Assembly (NCBI GenBank): GCA_041736465.1
Contig: JBGSTO010000290.1
Location: 1 to 24,146, forward strand
Direction of reading: 5' to 3'
From: JAJUJL01 sp041736465
GTDB lineage: Bacteria > Chloroflexota > Anaerolineae > Anaerolineales > UBA4823
DNA length: 24,146 nucleotides
The notes under the pieces were generated by a model. That model was not told the DNA's origin, did no database searches, and saw only the letters and a program-made list of their open reading frames with translations. Positions within the stretch are counted from its first letter, which is position 1; every line of letters starts with the position of its first letter. A program made the translations under genes and the position numbers. Positions 1 to 8,486 of this stretch are shown here, piece after piece.

Positions 1-624
1 GTGGCAGAGGATGGAGATAGCGCCCTGGCCTTGATGGAAATAGAGACGCCGGCTTTGGTGCTGCTTGACCTCGTAATGCCCGGGATGAGCGGAGCCGATA
101 TGCTCGACCGGATGCGCGCCGATCCCCGCTGGCGGCAGGTTCCAGTGCTGATCTTGAGCAGCAAACTGCTCAGCCTTGAGGATGTCAAGCGGTTGGAGCA
201 TCACGCACGAGTTACCTTACAAAGTAAAGGAGTCTGGTCCGAGGCTGAAACCATATCTGCACTCAACCGAGCTTTATTCGGAACCGAGCTGCTCCCCGCT
301 CACACCAGCGCTCTGGCCAAAAGAGCAATTGCTTACTTGCATCAGAATTTCTTTCGCCCTTTATCACGCTGGGAAATCGCCGAGGCCGTTGGCATCAGTG
401 AAGACTATCTCACCCGTGTATTTAACCGCGAGTTGAACGTCTCCCCATGGGATTACCTCAACCGTTATCGAATACTTCAGGCGCAACACTTGCTGCGAAA
501 TACCACCTATCCGATCGGGGTCATCGCCCGGCAAGTCGGATTCAACGACGCAGCCTACTTCAGCAGGGTATTCAACAAAATCACTGGCATCTCACCCAAT
601 GAGTATAGAAGCAGCAGCCTGTGA
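1..624 (+). CDS. Response regulator with receiver and AraC-type DNA-binding domain, 5'-truncated
   Basis: This is the C-terminal 207 residues of a two-component output protein; the reading frame is open to the left edge, so the GTG at base 1 should not be taken as the start. Residues 1-95 are the second half of a receiver domain: the phospho-acceptor is Asp23 in LLDLVMPGMSG, the switch Ser is in LILSS, and the conserved Lys is Lys76. Residues about 105-207 form an AraC-family domain with two helix-turn-helix units (about 121-146 and 172-200) and the family ending GFNDAAYFSRVF followed by SPNEYR. It should regulate transcription when phosphorylated. In Chloroflexota such receiver-AraC modules can also be the tail of a hybrid sensor kinase, so the full protein may be much longer. 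The target is unknown. No hairpin terminator is visible in the 66 bases before the convergent gene. Confidence 0.88.
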   Translation: MAEDGDSALALMEIETPALVLLDLVMPGMSGADMLDRMRADPRWRQVPVLILSSKLLSLEDVKRLEHHARVTLQSKGVWSEAETISALNRALFGTELLPAHTSALAKRAIAYLHQNFFRPLSRWEIAEAVGISEDYLTRVFNRELNVSPWDYLNRYRILQAQHLLRNTTYPIGVIARQVGFNDAAYFSRVFNKITGISPNEYRSSSL

Positions 625-690
625 GTTTGAGATATCCAATGCTCAATGGAGAACTTCTGAGTTAGGCCTTACATCTACCTTCCGTTTTTC

Positions 691-1506
691 CTAATTATCC
701 TTCGATAGCACGCCGCGTACAAATTGAACGAGAGGCAAGGAGCAGATGATCCCCATGCCCAGAATCACAAGGATATCAACCAGGGCTAAAGGTGCGTCGG
801 TTAGTACGGGCTGTATCAAGAAAAACATGATTAAGGCCACGAATAACATACTGGCTGCAAACAGCAGCCCTAACCCGCTAACATAGCCAAGGCTCGTACG
901 CTTGAGCAGTAAGGCCCCTCCAATGATCCACAACACCGAGACGACCAAATCGGCGATCAACACCCCGGTTTCAGGCAGCGGTAGTGGTATTGCACCCGTA
1001 ATTGCCTGGGCAATCATTCCGATTGCTCTGAACAGAAAAGCTGCACCAAATAAGAGCATAATCCATCCCGCGCTTCTGACTGGCACCGCCCCTTCCAGCC
1101 GTTCTCGCACAGCGTTCATGTCGACGCTGTGCAAGAGGTAATAGATGAGATAAACACTCAGCAGCACAATCACCAGGTATCCGAAAGTCAACCCACCCAA
1201 CGGCACACCAAACAGGTATGCAATGTAGTTATAGACAGCATACAGCAACGCACCCGGCCAGAGAAGCAATCCAACAAGTCTGCCGCTGCGTGTAAGCCAC
1301 ATTGAACCAAGCAGAATGGGTAACCCAATAAAAAGGTTAACCACATCATTGGCGACAAAAGAATTACGCAGCTCTTCGGTCGGATAGATTCTGGCTTGAT
1401 ACAGCAGTCCTGCCAATGAAACCCCAGCCAGCAGTAAACCTACTCCCAGGGAGAATATGTAAGCTGCCTTGAGGCTGCGCGTGATAAGGATTCGAGCGCC
1501 GTTCAT
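691..1506 (-). CDS. Polytopic membrane protein of unknown function (about 8 TM helices)
   Basis: I do not recognise this family. The 271-residue product is almost entirely hydrophobic. About eight membrane-spanning stretches can be picked out, near residues 14-35, 51-70, 76-97, 105-125, 146-168, 180-200, 206-230 and 240-262, with a short positively charged cytoplasmic-type loop around 126-145. No catalytic motif, nucleotide-binding loop or transporter signature is visible. The ATG start at 1506 is supported by an AAGGA ribosome-binding site (complement of 1514-1518) seven bases upstream. It lies just downstream of the tRNA-Glu terminator on the same strand and converges with the response-regulator gene, so it is probably transcribed alone. 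Coding is inferred from length, composition and the well-placed ribosome-binding site. Confidence 0.75.
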   Translation of the reverse strand: MNGARILITRSLKAAYIFSLGVGLLLAGVSLAGLLYQARIYPTEELRNSFVANDVVNLFIGLPILLGSMWLTRSGRLVGLLLWPGALLYAVYNYIAYLFGVPLGGLTFGYLVIVLLSVYLIYYLLHSVDMNAVRERLEGAVPVRSAGWIMLLFGAAFLFRAIGMIAQAITGAIPLPLPETGVLIADLVVSVLWIIGGALLLKRTSLGYVSGLGLLFAASMLFVALIMFFLIQPVLTDAPLALVDILVILGMGIICSLPLVQFVRGVLSKDN

Positions 1507-1550
1507 TTTTTTATCCTTGATTGTGCAGAATTTCTCGCAGCATAATCATA

Positions 1551-1578
1551 ACAAAAATCGCCGGTGAAACCGGCGATT
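1551..1578 (-). terminator. Rho-independent terminator of tRNA-Glu
   Basis: Reading the minus strand, a 9-base stem (AATCGCCGG pairing with CCGGCGATT) encloses a 5-base loop and is followed by a run of T (complement of 1553-1557). It lies 3 bases past the 3' end of the tRNA-Glu gene and should end that transcript before the next minus-strand gene. Confidence 0.85.
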
Positions 1579-1581
1579 CTA

Positions 1582-1654
1582 TGCCCCCAAGGGGACTCGA
1601 ACCCCTGTTTTGGCCTTGAGAGGGCCGCGTCCTGGGCCACTAGACGATGGGGGC
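1582..1654 (-). tRNA. tRNA-Glu (anticodon CTC)
   Basis: The minus strand folds into a complete 73-base cloverleaf. The acceptor stem is GCCCCCA paired with TGGGGGC (seven pairs). The D arm is GTCTAGTGGCCCAGGAC, very close to bacterial tRNA-Glu. The anticodon loop is CTCTCAA, giving anticodon CTC that reads GAG. The T arm is AGGGG-TTCGAGT-CCCCT. The discriminator base is A and no CCA is encoded. The outermost anticodon-stem pair is a C-A mismatch; the other four pair normally. It has its own promoter upstream and terminator downstream, so it is a single-gene tRNA unit. Confidence 0.96.
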
Positions 1655-1666
1655 GGAAGCGAAGGA

Positions 1667-1695
1667 ATTCTACCATGCACGCATAGGAACGTCAA
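1667..1695 (-). promoter_or_regulatory. Promoter of tRNA-Glu (-35 TTGACG, 17-base spacer, -10 TAGAAT)
   Basis: On the minus strand TTGACG (complement of 1690-1695) and TAGAAT (complement of 1667-1672) are separated by exactly 17 bases. The -10 box ends 12 bases before the first tRNA base, which places the start about 5 bases before the mature end, as is usual for tRNA genes. This is the best sigma-70-type promoter in the window. Confidence 0.75.
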
Positions 1696-1749
1696 TAAAA
1701 ACCGCATACACATACCATAAAAGCAGGGCTGCTCTGCTGCGACCAAGGG

Positions 1750-1755
1750 TATAAT
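1750..1755 (+). promoter_or_regulatory. Candidate -10 box of the sensor kinase gene
   Basis: A perfect TATAAT lies 68 bases upstream of the kinase start. No recognisable -35 hexamer sits 16-18 bases upstream and there is no TG extension, so the assignment is weak and rests on position and the hexamer alone. Confidence 0.35.
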
Positions 1756-1823
1756 TAAGAGATACGCATACGCATGCCCGCGGGCAGCGCACAGCGGGAT
1801 ACCCCGACAATGCCCTCCCACTT

Positions 1824-4800
1824 ATGTCTTTTCTTGTAACCATCCTCTTTCTCTTGCTAAACCTGTGGTTATTGAGCACGGTTGCCCTGCTGCTCCACAG
1901 GCTGAGCCCACGTACCGGCCTGACGCCCATGCTCATCTATCTGAGCAGCCTTACGATCTGGCTGCTGGTTCAATCCGCCGATTTTCTACAGACGCAGCAC
2001 AATCCCGGCAATCTTGGTTTGCACATCAGTATCTTAACCTTCTTGCCAGTCATCCTGCTGGGGATTTTAACCATTTATATCTTCGATGGCACTACCAGGG
2101 CGCGGATTGTCATCGCCAGCCTGGCGGGGACGGGGATACTGGCTGCAGGCTATGTACTCATGCGCAACACAAGTATCGCCCTGCAGCCAGTGGAAATAAG
2201 CATCGGTTCCCTCCAGATCGGTGCAGCCGGAGACATTCTATCTTTTACCGCAATCATTGCTTTGGATTTCCTGGCGACGATACTCATTTATCAATTGGCA
2301 TGCAATTTTCTGCACCGCACACCCAGCGTGCTGGCTGGAATGGCTGCATTGCTAATACCTGTCATGGGCGATACGCTCCTATCGGCCCTGCTGTTCAACC
2401 ATTTTGCACTTCACCTGGGAGATAACCTGGTAATCCGCTCGCTGCTGGTTGCTGCCCTGCTGCCCCTGCTGGCAATTTACCTGCGCTTTATCTCCACTCA
2501 GTACAGCAGCCATTCTGCCGCAATCTCCCGTCCAACTTTCGATATCTTCAGCACATCATCTCAAATCGAGGCCCGAGCGCATTTCCATTACAATCTCCTG
2601 CGCACATTGAGCCAGGTAAACCGTATGATCCTGGATACTGCGGATCCCTTGCAGCTTCTCCGGCAGGCCACCCAACTGCTTGTGATGAACAGAAACCACC
2701 AATTAGTGTGGGTAGGGCTGCTTGATCCCGGCAAGAACAGCATCGGCATCTATGCCTGGGCAGGTCAGGTCAGTAAAAGTTTGCGCCAGGCGAGCATCGA
2801 TTTTCAAAGCAATGATGGCTCTCCTTACTGGCAGGCAATTCAAACGGCATCGTCGTATGTAATTCCCGATCTGCGTGATAAATCCGGGCAAGAAAACTGG
2901 CATCATCCCATCATTCAAGAAAACAGCTACCGTTCCATGGGTTGTTTTCCGATGCGCCAGTCTGGGCAGGTAATCGGCTTGCTGAATGTCTACTCCCACC
3001 TGAATAATGCCTTCGACCCGGAAGAAATAGACCTGCTCCAAGAACTGGCAGACAACCTGGCTTTTGCTTTGATCAATATCGAAGCCCGCCAGCAGCAAGC
3101 TGTGCTGCATGCCGGCGCCGAAACCATGGAAGACGGTTTGTTGATCATGGATGACGAGGGGAAAATCCTGTATGCAAACCCATCTGTTGCGATAACAATT
3201 GGAAAACCGCATTCCGATCTGATAGGATCCAATTTTCGCCAATTTATACCCAACCAATCGGGCCTGGAGGAAATCGAGGGTTACTACCAGGTGCTTATGC
3301 AGCAAGGCAAAGCCAATTTCGACTATGAGTATCTCACCCCCGAACACGGATTGCTCGCCTACTCGATCTCTACTCACCTGGTTCATCATGGAGAGAACAC
3401 CCTGGTGGTTGTCAACCTGCGCGATGTCAGCCGCCGGCGTCAGTATGAGCGGCAGCTCGTCACCTTGAACCAGTTTCTGACCGATATGGTACAGGCGCAG
3501 GAAATTCCTGTGCTCATGGAAAAACTGTTCACCGCCAGCGAGGAACTGCTGCAGGCAGACGCCAGCGCCATGTATATTGCCGACGAGGACCAGCTGCGAA
3601 TTGTTGAATATTACTCTCACAACCTTCCAGATAGTTTCGTAGAATTCATTCGCGATGATATCCGCGGGCTTCCTGGTCAGCAAGTGCTCAAAACCAACCA
3701 GCCGGTTCTGATCTCAGACACCAGTTCAGATGCGGCCTTTAGCCCACGTGTTCGTGTCGCCGCCGAGCATGGGTTGATGGCATTGATGATTCTGCCCATC
3801 AATTTCCAGGAAACAGCCATCGGTACGCTAGTCATGTACTTTCATTCGCCGCGCCAATTCCAACAGCAAGAGCTGCAGTTAGGAATGACTCTTGCGCGTG
3901 CCTTAGGTATATTGACGCAAAACCTGCGCTTGTTTGCCGCCGAACACCACCAGCGCCAATTCGCCGAAGCGTTGGCGCAGGCAGCCACTGCCGTCAACAG
4001 CAGCCTGGAACTCGAGCATGTCTTAGACCGAATTCTTGACCAGGCGCTGCGGGTGGTGCACTGCCGCTCGGTCAACTTGATGCTCATCGAGGGCGATCAT
4101 GCCCGCGTGGTGCGCATGCTGGATACAACCAACCCCAATGCAGTCGAACGCACGTCCAATGTGACTGTCGCACTTAGCATGCCCACATTAAGAGAGATGA
4201 TCGACACTGGTCAACCATTGATCATCCCCGATACTACCTCGTCGAGTCTATGGCGCAACCTGAGCACCACCAGTTGGGTGCGTTCCTATGCCGCTGCGCC
4301 GCTGCACGTACGCGATCAAATCATTGGCTTTCTCAGCATGAACAGCGATGAGGCGAATTTCTTCAGCGGCGAAATTCGCCCGAGGTTGGAAGCTTTTGCT
4401 GCGACGGTTGCCAGCGCCCTGCAGAACGCCCGCCTGTATGCAGAGCTGCGCCAGTATTCTCAGGAGCTGGAAGATCGTGTCCACGGGCGCACCGCTGAGC
4501 TTGCCGACGCAAAAGAGCGTATCGAGAGCATTCTGGTTTCTGTGCCCGATGCGGTTTTCGTACTGAACAGCGAAGACAAGCTTGTGCAGTGCAATCCCGC
4601 AGCAGAGAATCTGATTGCAGCGGCTGAGCGTACACACATCGATTTGTTCTCCCGCGAATTCCTCACCGGGCTACGGCTTGGCTCATTACGAGAAGAGCGC
4701 GCCATCCTGGAAGTCGGCGAACGTGCTTACCAGGCAGTGGCCTCTGGCTTACCAGGTCAGGAGACTTCTTCTGAGCTGGTGGTCGTGCTTAGAGATGTTA

Positions 4801-5510
4801 CCCGCTTCCGTGAAATCGATCAAATGAAAACCCGCTTCGTCTCAGATGTTTCACACGAGCTGCGTACCCCGTTGACCAACCTGGCCCTGTATATCGATTT
4901 GCTCGCTAATGTATCCGATCCGGCGCGCGGGTATACCTATAAAGAAGCCCTGCGCCGGGAGACGCAACGCCTGACGCACTTGATCGAAGACCTGCTGACC
5001 ATCTCGCGGCTGGAAGCAGACAAAATGGATATTGAGATGCAACCGGTGGATGCCGGATTTCTGGTTGCCAACCTGGTTGAAGACAGAGCCCCAATGGCTG
5101 CCAGCCAATCGCTTGATCTCAGCCATTCATGCTACCAGAACACACCAGATGTCTGGGCAGATCCGCGACTCTTAACGCAGGTGGTCTCAAACCTGTTGAC
5201 CAATGCGCTCAACTATACTCAGCCGGGTGGGAAAATTCATATCCGGGTGAGCCATGAACCGCAGGATCATAACAACTGGGTGACCATCCAGGTGATCGAC
5301 ACCGGTGTAGGCATCCCGCCTGACGAAACCCCCAACCTCTTCACCCGTTTTTTCCGCGGCTCTGCCAGCGAGATGACCGGCGCTCCCGGCACGGGCCTGG
5401 GCCTGGCAATCTCAAAAGAATTGAGCGAACGTATGGGTGGTCACATTACAATGCAGAGCGAACCGGGTAAAGGCAGTACCTTCTCGGTCTGGCTGCGCGC
5501 CGTGCTATAA
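1824..5510 (+). CDS. Membrane-bound multi-sensor histidine kinase (7 TM, 3 GAF, 2 PAS, HisKA, HATPase)
   Basis: This 1228-residue kinase would autophosphorylate and pass phosphate to a response regulator. Seven hydrophobic helices occupy residues about 4-217. The predicted order after that is GAF (250-425), PAS (428-540, with EDGLLIMDDEGKILYANPS), GAF (548-700), GAF (716-871), a coiled coil (871-905), PAS (904-1000), HisKA and HATPase. The phosphorylated His is His1011 in SHELRTPL. The ATP-binding domain has Asn1127 in LLTNALNYT, Asp1159 in DTGVGIPP, and the GTGLGLAIS loop near 1192. No receiver domain is fused and no partner regulator is adjacent; the one at the left edge is a possible but unproven partner. 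No Shine-Dalgarno sequence precedes the ATG. The TAA stop is embedded in the -10 box of the next gene. The signal sensed by the 7-TM domain cannot be read from sequence. Confidence 0.93.
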   Translation: MSFLVTILFLLLNLWLLSTVALLLHRLSPRTGLTPMLIYLSSLTIWLLVQSADFLQTQHNPGNLGLHISILTFLPVILLGILTIYIFDGTTRARIVIASLAGTGILAAGYVLMRNTSIALQPVEISIGSLQIGAAGDILSFTAIIALDFLATILIYQLACNFLHRTPSVLAGMAALLIPVMGDTLLSALLFNHFALHLGDNLVIRSLLVAALLPLLAIYLRFISTQYSSHSAAISRPTFDIFSTSSQIEARAHFHYNLLRTLSQVNRMILDTADPLQLLRQATQLLVMNRNHQLVWVGLLDPGKNSIGIYAWAGQVSKSLRQASIDFQSNDGSPYWQAIQTASSYVIPDLRDKSGQENWHHPIIQENSYRSMGCFPMRQSGQVIGLLNVYSHLNNAFDPEEIDLLQELADNLAFALINIEARQQQAVLHAGAETMEDGLLIMDDEGKILYANPSVAITIGKPHSDLIGSNFRQFIPNQSGLEEIEGYYQVLMQQGKANFDYEYLTPEHGLLAYSISTHLVHHGENTLVVVNLRDVSRRRQYERQLVTLNQFLTDMVQAQEIPVLMEKLFTASEELLQADASAMYIADEDQLRIVEYYSHNLPDSFVEFIRDDIRGLPGQQVLKTNQPVLISDTSSDAAFSPRVRVAAEHGLMALMILPINFQETAIGTLVMYFHSPRQFQQQELQLGMTLARALGILTQNLRLFAAEHHQRQFAEALAQAATAVNSSLELEHVLDRILDQALRVVHCRSVNLMLIEGDHARVVRMLDTTNPNAVERTSNVTVALSMPTLREMIDTGQPLIIPDTTSSSLWRNLSTTSWVRSYAAAPLHVRDQIIGFLSMNSDEANFFSGEIRPRLEAFAATVASALQNARLYAELRQYSQELEDRVHGRTAELADAKERIESILVSVPDAVFVLNSEDKLVQCNPAAENLIAAAERTHIDLFSREFLTGLRLGSLREERAILEVGERAYQAVASGLPGQETSSELVVVLRDVTRFREIDQMKTRFVSDVSHELRTPLTNLALYIDLLANVSDPARGYTYKEALRRETQRLTHLIEDLLTISRLEADKMDIEMQPVDAGFLVANLVEDRAPMAASQSLDLSHSCYQNTPDVWADPRLLTQVVSNLLTNALNYTQPGGKIHIRVSHEPQDHNNWVTIQVIDTGVGIPPDETPNLFTRFFRGSASEMTGAPGTGLGLAISKELSERMGGHITMQSEPGKGSTFSVWLRAVL

Positions 5511-5511
5511 T
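5503..5511 (+). promoter_or_regulatory. Extended -10 promoter of the mutase large-subunit gene
   Basis: TGCTATAAT (TATAAT at 5506-5511) overlaps the TAA stop of the kinase gene and lies 43 bases before the mutase ATG. No convincing -35 is seen, consistent with an extended -10 promoter. The same bases followed by CGCC recur upstream of secA. Confidence 0.55.
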
Positions 5512-5554
5512 CGCCTGCACTGACTGGGTTTCTTCAGTTGCCAAAGGAGAAACA

Positions 5555-7234
5555 ATGTACGATAAAGATCGCCTGGAAGCTTTAAAACATGAACTGGAGA
5601 GGTGGGAAGAGACCCATCTGCAGCAGAGCAGCGCGCGCCTGCCAGAGCGCAAAGAAGAATTCATTACCACATCATCTGATCCGGTGGAGCGTCTCTATAC
5701 CCCACTGGATGTCGCCGGGCTGGATTACCAGCGCGATCTGGGTCTGCCCGGCGTTTACCCATATACGCGCGGTATCCATCCAACCATGTACCGCAGCCGT
5801 TTGTGGACAATGCGTATGTTTGCCGGGTTTGGCACTGCAGAAGAGACCAATGCGCGTTTCAGATATCTGCTGGAGCAGGGACAAACCGGCCTTTCCATTG
5901 CTTTTGATCTGCCCACGCTGATGGGATACGACACCGATGCCCCTGAGGCGTTGGGTGAATTTGGCAAATGCGGTGTGGCAGTATCTTCGCTGAAAGATAT
6001 GGAGCTCTTGCTGGAGAACATCCCACTGGACAAAGTCTCCTCCAGCATGACGATCAATTCTCCAGCGTCAGTGATCTGGGCGATGTATATCGCCACCGCA
6101 GAAAAACAGGGTGTGCGTCCCGACCAACTGCGGGGTACAACTCAGAACGATATTCTCAAAGAGTACATCGCTCAAAAAGAGTATATCTTCCCCCCAGAAC
6201 CCTCCATGCGCCTGGTAGTCGATACCATCGAGTATGGCGCACAGGTTGTGCCCCAGTGGAATCCAATCAGCATCTCCGGCTATCACATCCGCGAAGCCGG
6301 CGCAACAGCAGCCCAAGAGCTGGCTTTCACACTGGCAGATGGTCTGGAATACGTTCGATGGGGGCTGGCGCGCGGCCTGGATATCGACGATTTTGCACCC
6401 CGGCTGTCGTTCTTTTTCAATGCACACAATGATTTCTTCGAAGAGATCGCCAAATACCGGGCAGCCCGCCGTATTTGGGCGCGTGAGATGCGCGAAACCT
6501 TCGGCGCCAGGCAAGAACGTTCCTGGTTAATGCGCTTTCATACCCAAACCGCAGGAGTTTCTTTGACTGCTCAACAGCCGGAGAACAACATCGTCCGGGT
6601 AGCCATCCAGGCTCTGGCAGCCGTCTTGGGTGGGACACAATCACTGCACACCAACAGTATGGATGAGGCCCTGGCCCTCCCCTCCGAGCATGCCGTCACG
6701 GTTGCCCTGCGCACCCAGCAGATCATTGCCGAAGAATCGGGCGTTGTCAATACAATCGACCCCCTCAGCGGTTCATTCTTTGTAGAAGCCATCACCAACC
6801 GGATCGAAGCCCAGGCGTATGACTACTTCCGGCGCATCGACGCGTTGGGAGGCGTGCTGCCCGCTATCGATAAGGGTTTCTTCCAAAGCGAAATATCTGA
6901 TGCAGCCTATCGCTACCAGTTGGAGATCGATCAAAATATCCGTGGTATTGTAGGCGTAAATAAATTTCAAGACCAAAAACCCATTTCCATCCCGATTCTG
7001 GGGATGGATCCCCACGGGCATCACCGCCAGGTAAATCGATTAGCGCAGGTCAGGCAGGAGCGCGATCCAGGACGGGTGGGCCAGGCCCTGGACCGGCTGC
7101 GCATTGCCTGCCAGGGGACTGAGAACACCATGCCGCATATTCTGGAGGCGGTACACGCCTATGCAACCCTGGGAGAGATCGTTGGCGTGATGCGCGATGT
7201 ATTCGGTACATATGAAGAACCAACCTGGATTTAG
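5555..7234 (+). CDS. icmA: B12-dependent acyl-CoA mutase large subunit, isobutyryl-CoA mutase-like (methylmalonyl-CoA mutase family)
   Basis: The 559-residue protein is the substrate-binding barrel of a coenzyme-B12 mutase. It lacks the cobalamin domain, which is encoded separately at 22278-22688. Family motifs include TRGIHPTMY, AGFGTAEETN, SGYHIREAGATAAQEL, RFHTQTAGVSLTAQQP and LHTNSMDEALALPSE. Numbering happens to coincide with Propionibacterium methylmalonyl-CoA mutase: the catalytic His244 and Gln197 are present. However, Tyr89 is replaced by Phe89 and the carboxylate-binding Arg207 by Gln207, while residue 116 is Ala. Phe and Gln at these positions are the known signature of isobutyryl-CoA mutase, whereas 2-hydroxyisobutyryl-CoA mutase has Ile and Asp at 89/116. 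I therefore infer isobutyryl-CoA/butyryl-CoA interconversion; automatic pipelines would name it methylmalonyl-CoA mutase. AAAGGAG at 5543-5549 supports the ATG. The phosphofructokinase gene follows after 49 bases with no hairpin between them. Confidence 0.9.
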   Translation: MYDKDRLEALKHELERWEETHLQQSSARLPERKEEFITTSSDPVERLYTPLDVAGLDYQRDLGLPGVYPYTRGIHPTMYRSRLWTMRMFAGFGTAEETNARFRYLLEQGQTGLSIAFDLPTLMGYDTDAPEALGEFGKCGVAVSSLKDMELLLENIPLDKVSSSMTINSPASVIWAMYIATAEKQGVRPDQLRGTTQNDILKEYIAQKEYIFPPEPSMRLVVDTIEYGAQVVPQWNPISISGYHIREAGATAAQELAFTLADGLEYVRWGLARGLDIDDFAPRLSFFFNAHNDFFEEIAKYRAARRIWAREMRETFGARQERSWLMRFHTQTAGVSLTAQQPENNIVRVAIQALAAVLGGTQSLHTNSMDEALALPSEHAVTVALRTQQIIAEESGVVNTIDPLSGSFFVEAITNRIEAQAYDYFRRIDALGGVLPAIDKGFFQSEISDAAYRYQLEIDQNIRGIVGVNKFQDQKPISIPILGMDPHGHHRQVNRLAQVRQERDPGRVGQALDRLRIACQGTENTMPHILEAVHAYATLGEIVGVMRDVFGTYEEPTWI

Positions 7235-7283
7235 TTCTTGAGCTAAACCAGAAAATTATTTTCAATTTACTTGGAGGCACAAA

Positions 7284-8486
7284 GTGGCAAACATAAAGAA
7301 AACCAAAGGCGTTATCGGTATCCTGACTGGCGGTGGCGACGTACCAGGCTTGAATCCTGCCATCCGGGCAGTCACTTTTCGCGCTTTGCGCGAAGGCTAT
7401 CAGGTCATTGGTCTGCGCCGCGGCTGGGGTGGTGTCTTGGAGATGCATCGTGATCCCAACGCAGATAACAGCGAACACTACCAGATACTCACCGAGGAAA
7501 TTGTCAATCGCGCTGGACGAACAGGCGGTACCTTTCTGCACACATCGCGTACACGCCCCAGCCACGTCAGGAAGAACGATGTCCCGCAAGAACTCAAAGA
7601 GACGTATAACCAGGAAGTAAACGACCTTACCCCTGAGATACTCAAAAACCTGGATTATCTGGGGATTGACTACCTGATCCCTATTGGCGGCGACGACACT
7701 TTAAGTTATGGTGTGCGCCTGTTTCAAGAGGGTGTAAAGGTAGTTGCCATCCCAAAAACCATGGATAACGATGTTCCTGGAACCGATTACTGCATTGGCT
7801 TCAGCACTTGCGTTACCCGCACCATCCAGATGACCAACAGCCTGCGCACATCTGCTGGCTCCCACGAGCGTATCCTGGTGCTTGAGGTCTTTGGACGATA
7901 TGCCGGATTTACCGCTCTGCTACCCACCATGGCTGGCGCGGCACATCGCTGTGTCATTCCAGAATACCAGTTCAACATCGAACGCTTGACCGAGCTGCTG
8001 GTATTCGACCGGAAAAACAATCCCAGCCGCTACTCGGTCGTCCTGGTGTCGGAAGGCGCTACGTACGCAGGCGGTGATATGGTCTTCCAGGATCACTCCA
8101 CCGATGCCTATGGGCACGCCAAGCTTGGCGGCATAGGCGATCTGGTTTCTGCGCAAATCAGGGAAATCTCCGCCCGGTATAACAACGGCAGGAGTGTAAA
8201 TGTCATCAATCAGAAGTTGGGTTACATGGTTCGTGGAGGCGACCCCGACGCGATCGACTCGATCGTTCCCATGGCATATGGCAACCTGGCCCTGGACCTG
8301 ATCTTAAGCCGCGTTCACGGACGCCTGGTCGTACTGAAGAATGGGCGCTACGACAACATGCCCATCGATGTCGTCACCAGCACAAAGAAGCTGGTAAATG
8401 TCAGCAGATTCTACAATACCGACCGTTTGCGACCGAAATACGAAAGCTTTGAGATGATGCCATTGTTCATCATGACCAGTGAATAA
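7284..8486 (+). CDS. 6-phosphofructokinase, predicted pyrophosphate-dependent
   Basis: The 400-residue enzyme phosphorylates fructose 6-phosphate in glycolysis. The phosphate-donor loop is GGGDVPGLN (16-24) and the catalytic stretch PKTMDND (157-163) carries the base Asp161. Two residues that set donor preference are visible: Asp138 in GGDDT, where ATP enzymes have Gly, and Lys158 in PKTMDND, where ATP enzymes have Gly. This Asp/Lys pair is the established signature of pyrophosphate-dependent enzymes, so the reaction is probably reversible and serves both glycolysis and gluconeogenesis. Sugar-phosphate motifs follow (MTNSLRTSAGSHERILVLEVFGR region, then a GYMVRGGDPDAID stretch). The start is GTG, supported by GGAGG at 7273-7277 six bases upstream. 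It probably shares a transcript with the mutase gene. Its stop codon lies in the arm of the downstream terminator. Confidence 0.93.
   Translation: MANIKKTKGVIGILTGGGDVPGLNPAIRAVTFRALREGYQVIGLRRGWGGVLEMHRDPNADNSEHYQILTEEIVNRAGRTGGTFLHTSRTRPSHVRKNDVPQELKETYNQEVNDLTPEILKNLDYLGIDYLIPIGGDDTLSYGVRLFQEGVKVVAIPKTMDNDVPGTDYCIGFSTCVTRTIQMTNSLRTSAGSHERILVLEVFGRYAGFTALLPTMAGAAHRCVIPEYQFNIERLTELLVFDRKNNPSRYSVVLVSEGATYAGGDMVFQDHSTDAYGHAKLGGIGDLVSAQIREISARYNNGRSVNVINQKLGYMVRGGDPDAIDSIVPMAYGNLALDLILSRVHGRLVVLKNGRYDNMPIDVVTSTKKLVNVSRFYNTDRLRPKYESFEMMPLFIMTSE

Noticed and set aside
2703..3683. A 326-codon open frame on the minus strand
   Set aside because: It is fully antisense to the GAF/PAS region of the sensor kinase, has no recognisable domain or ribosome-binding site, and the plus-strand protein is clearly real.
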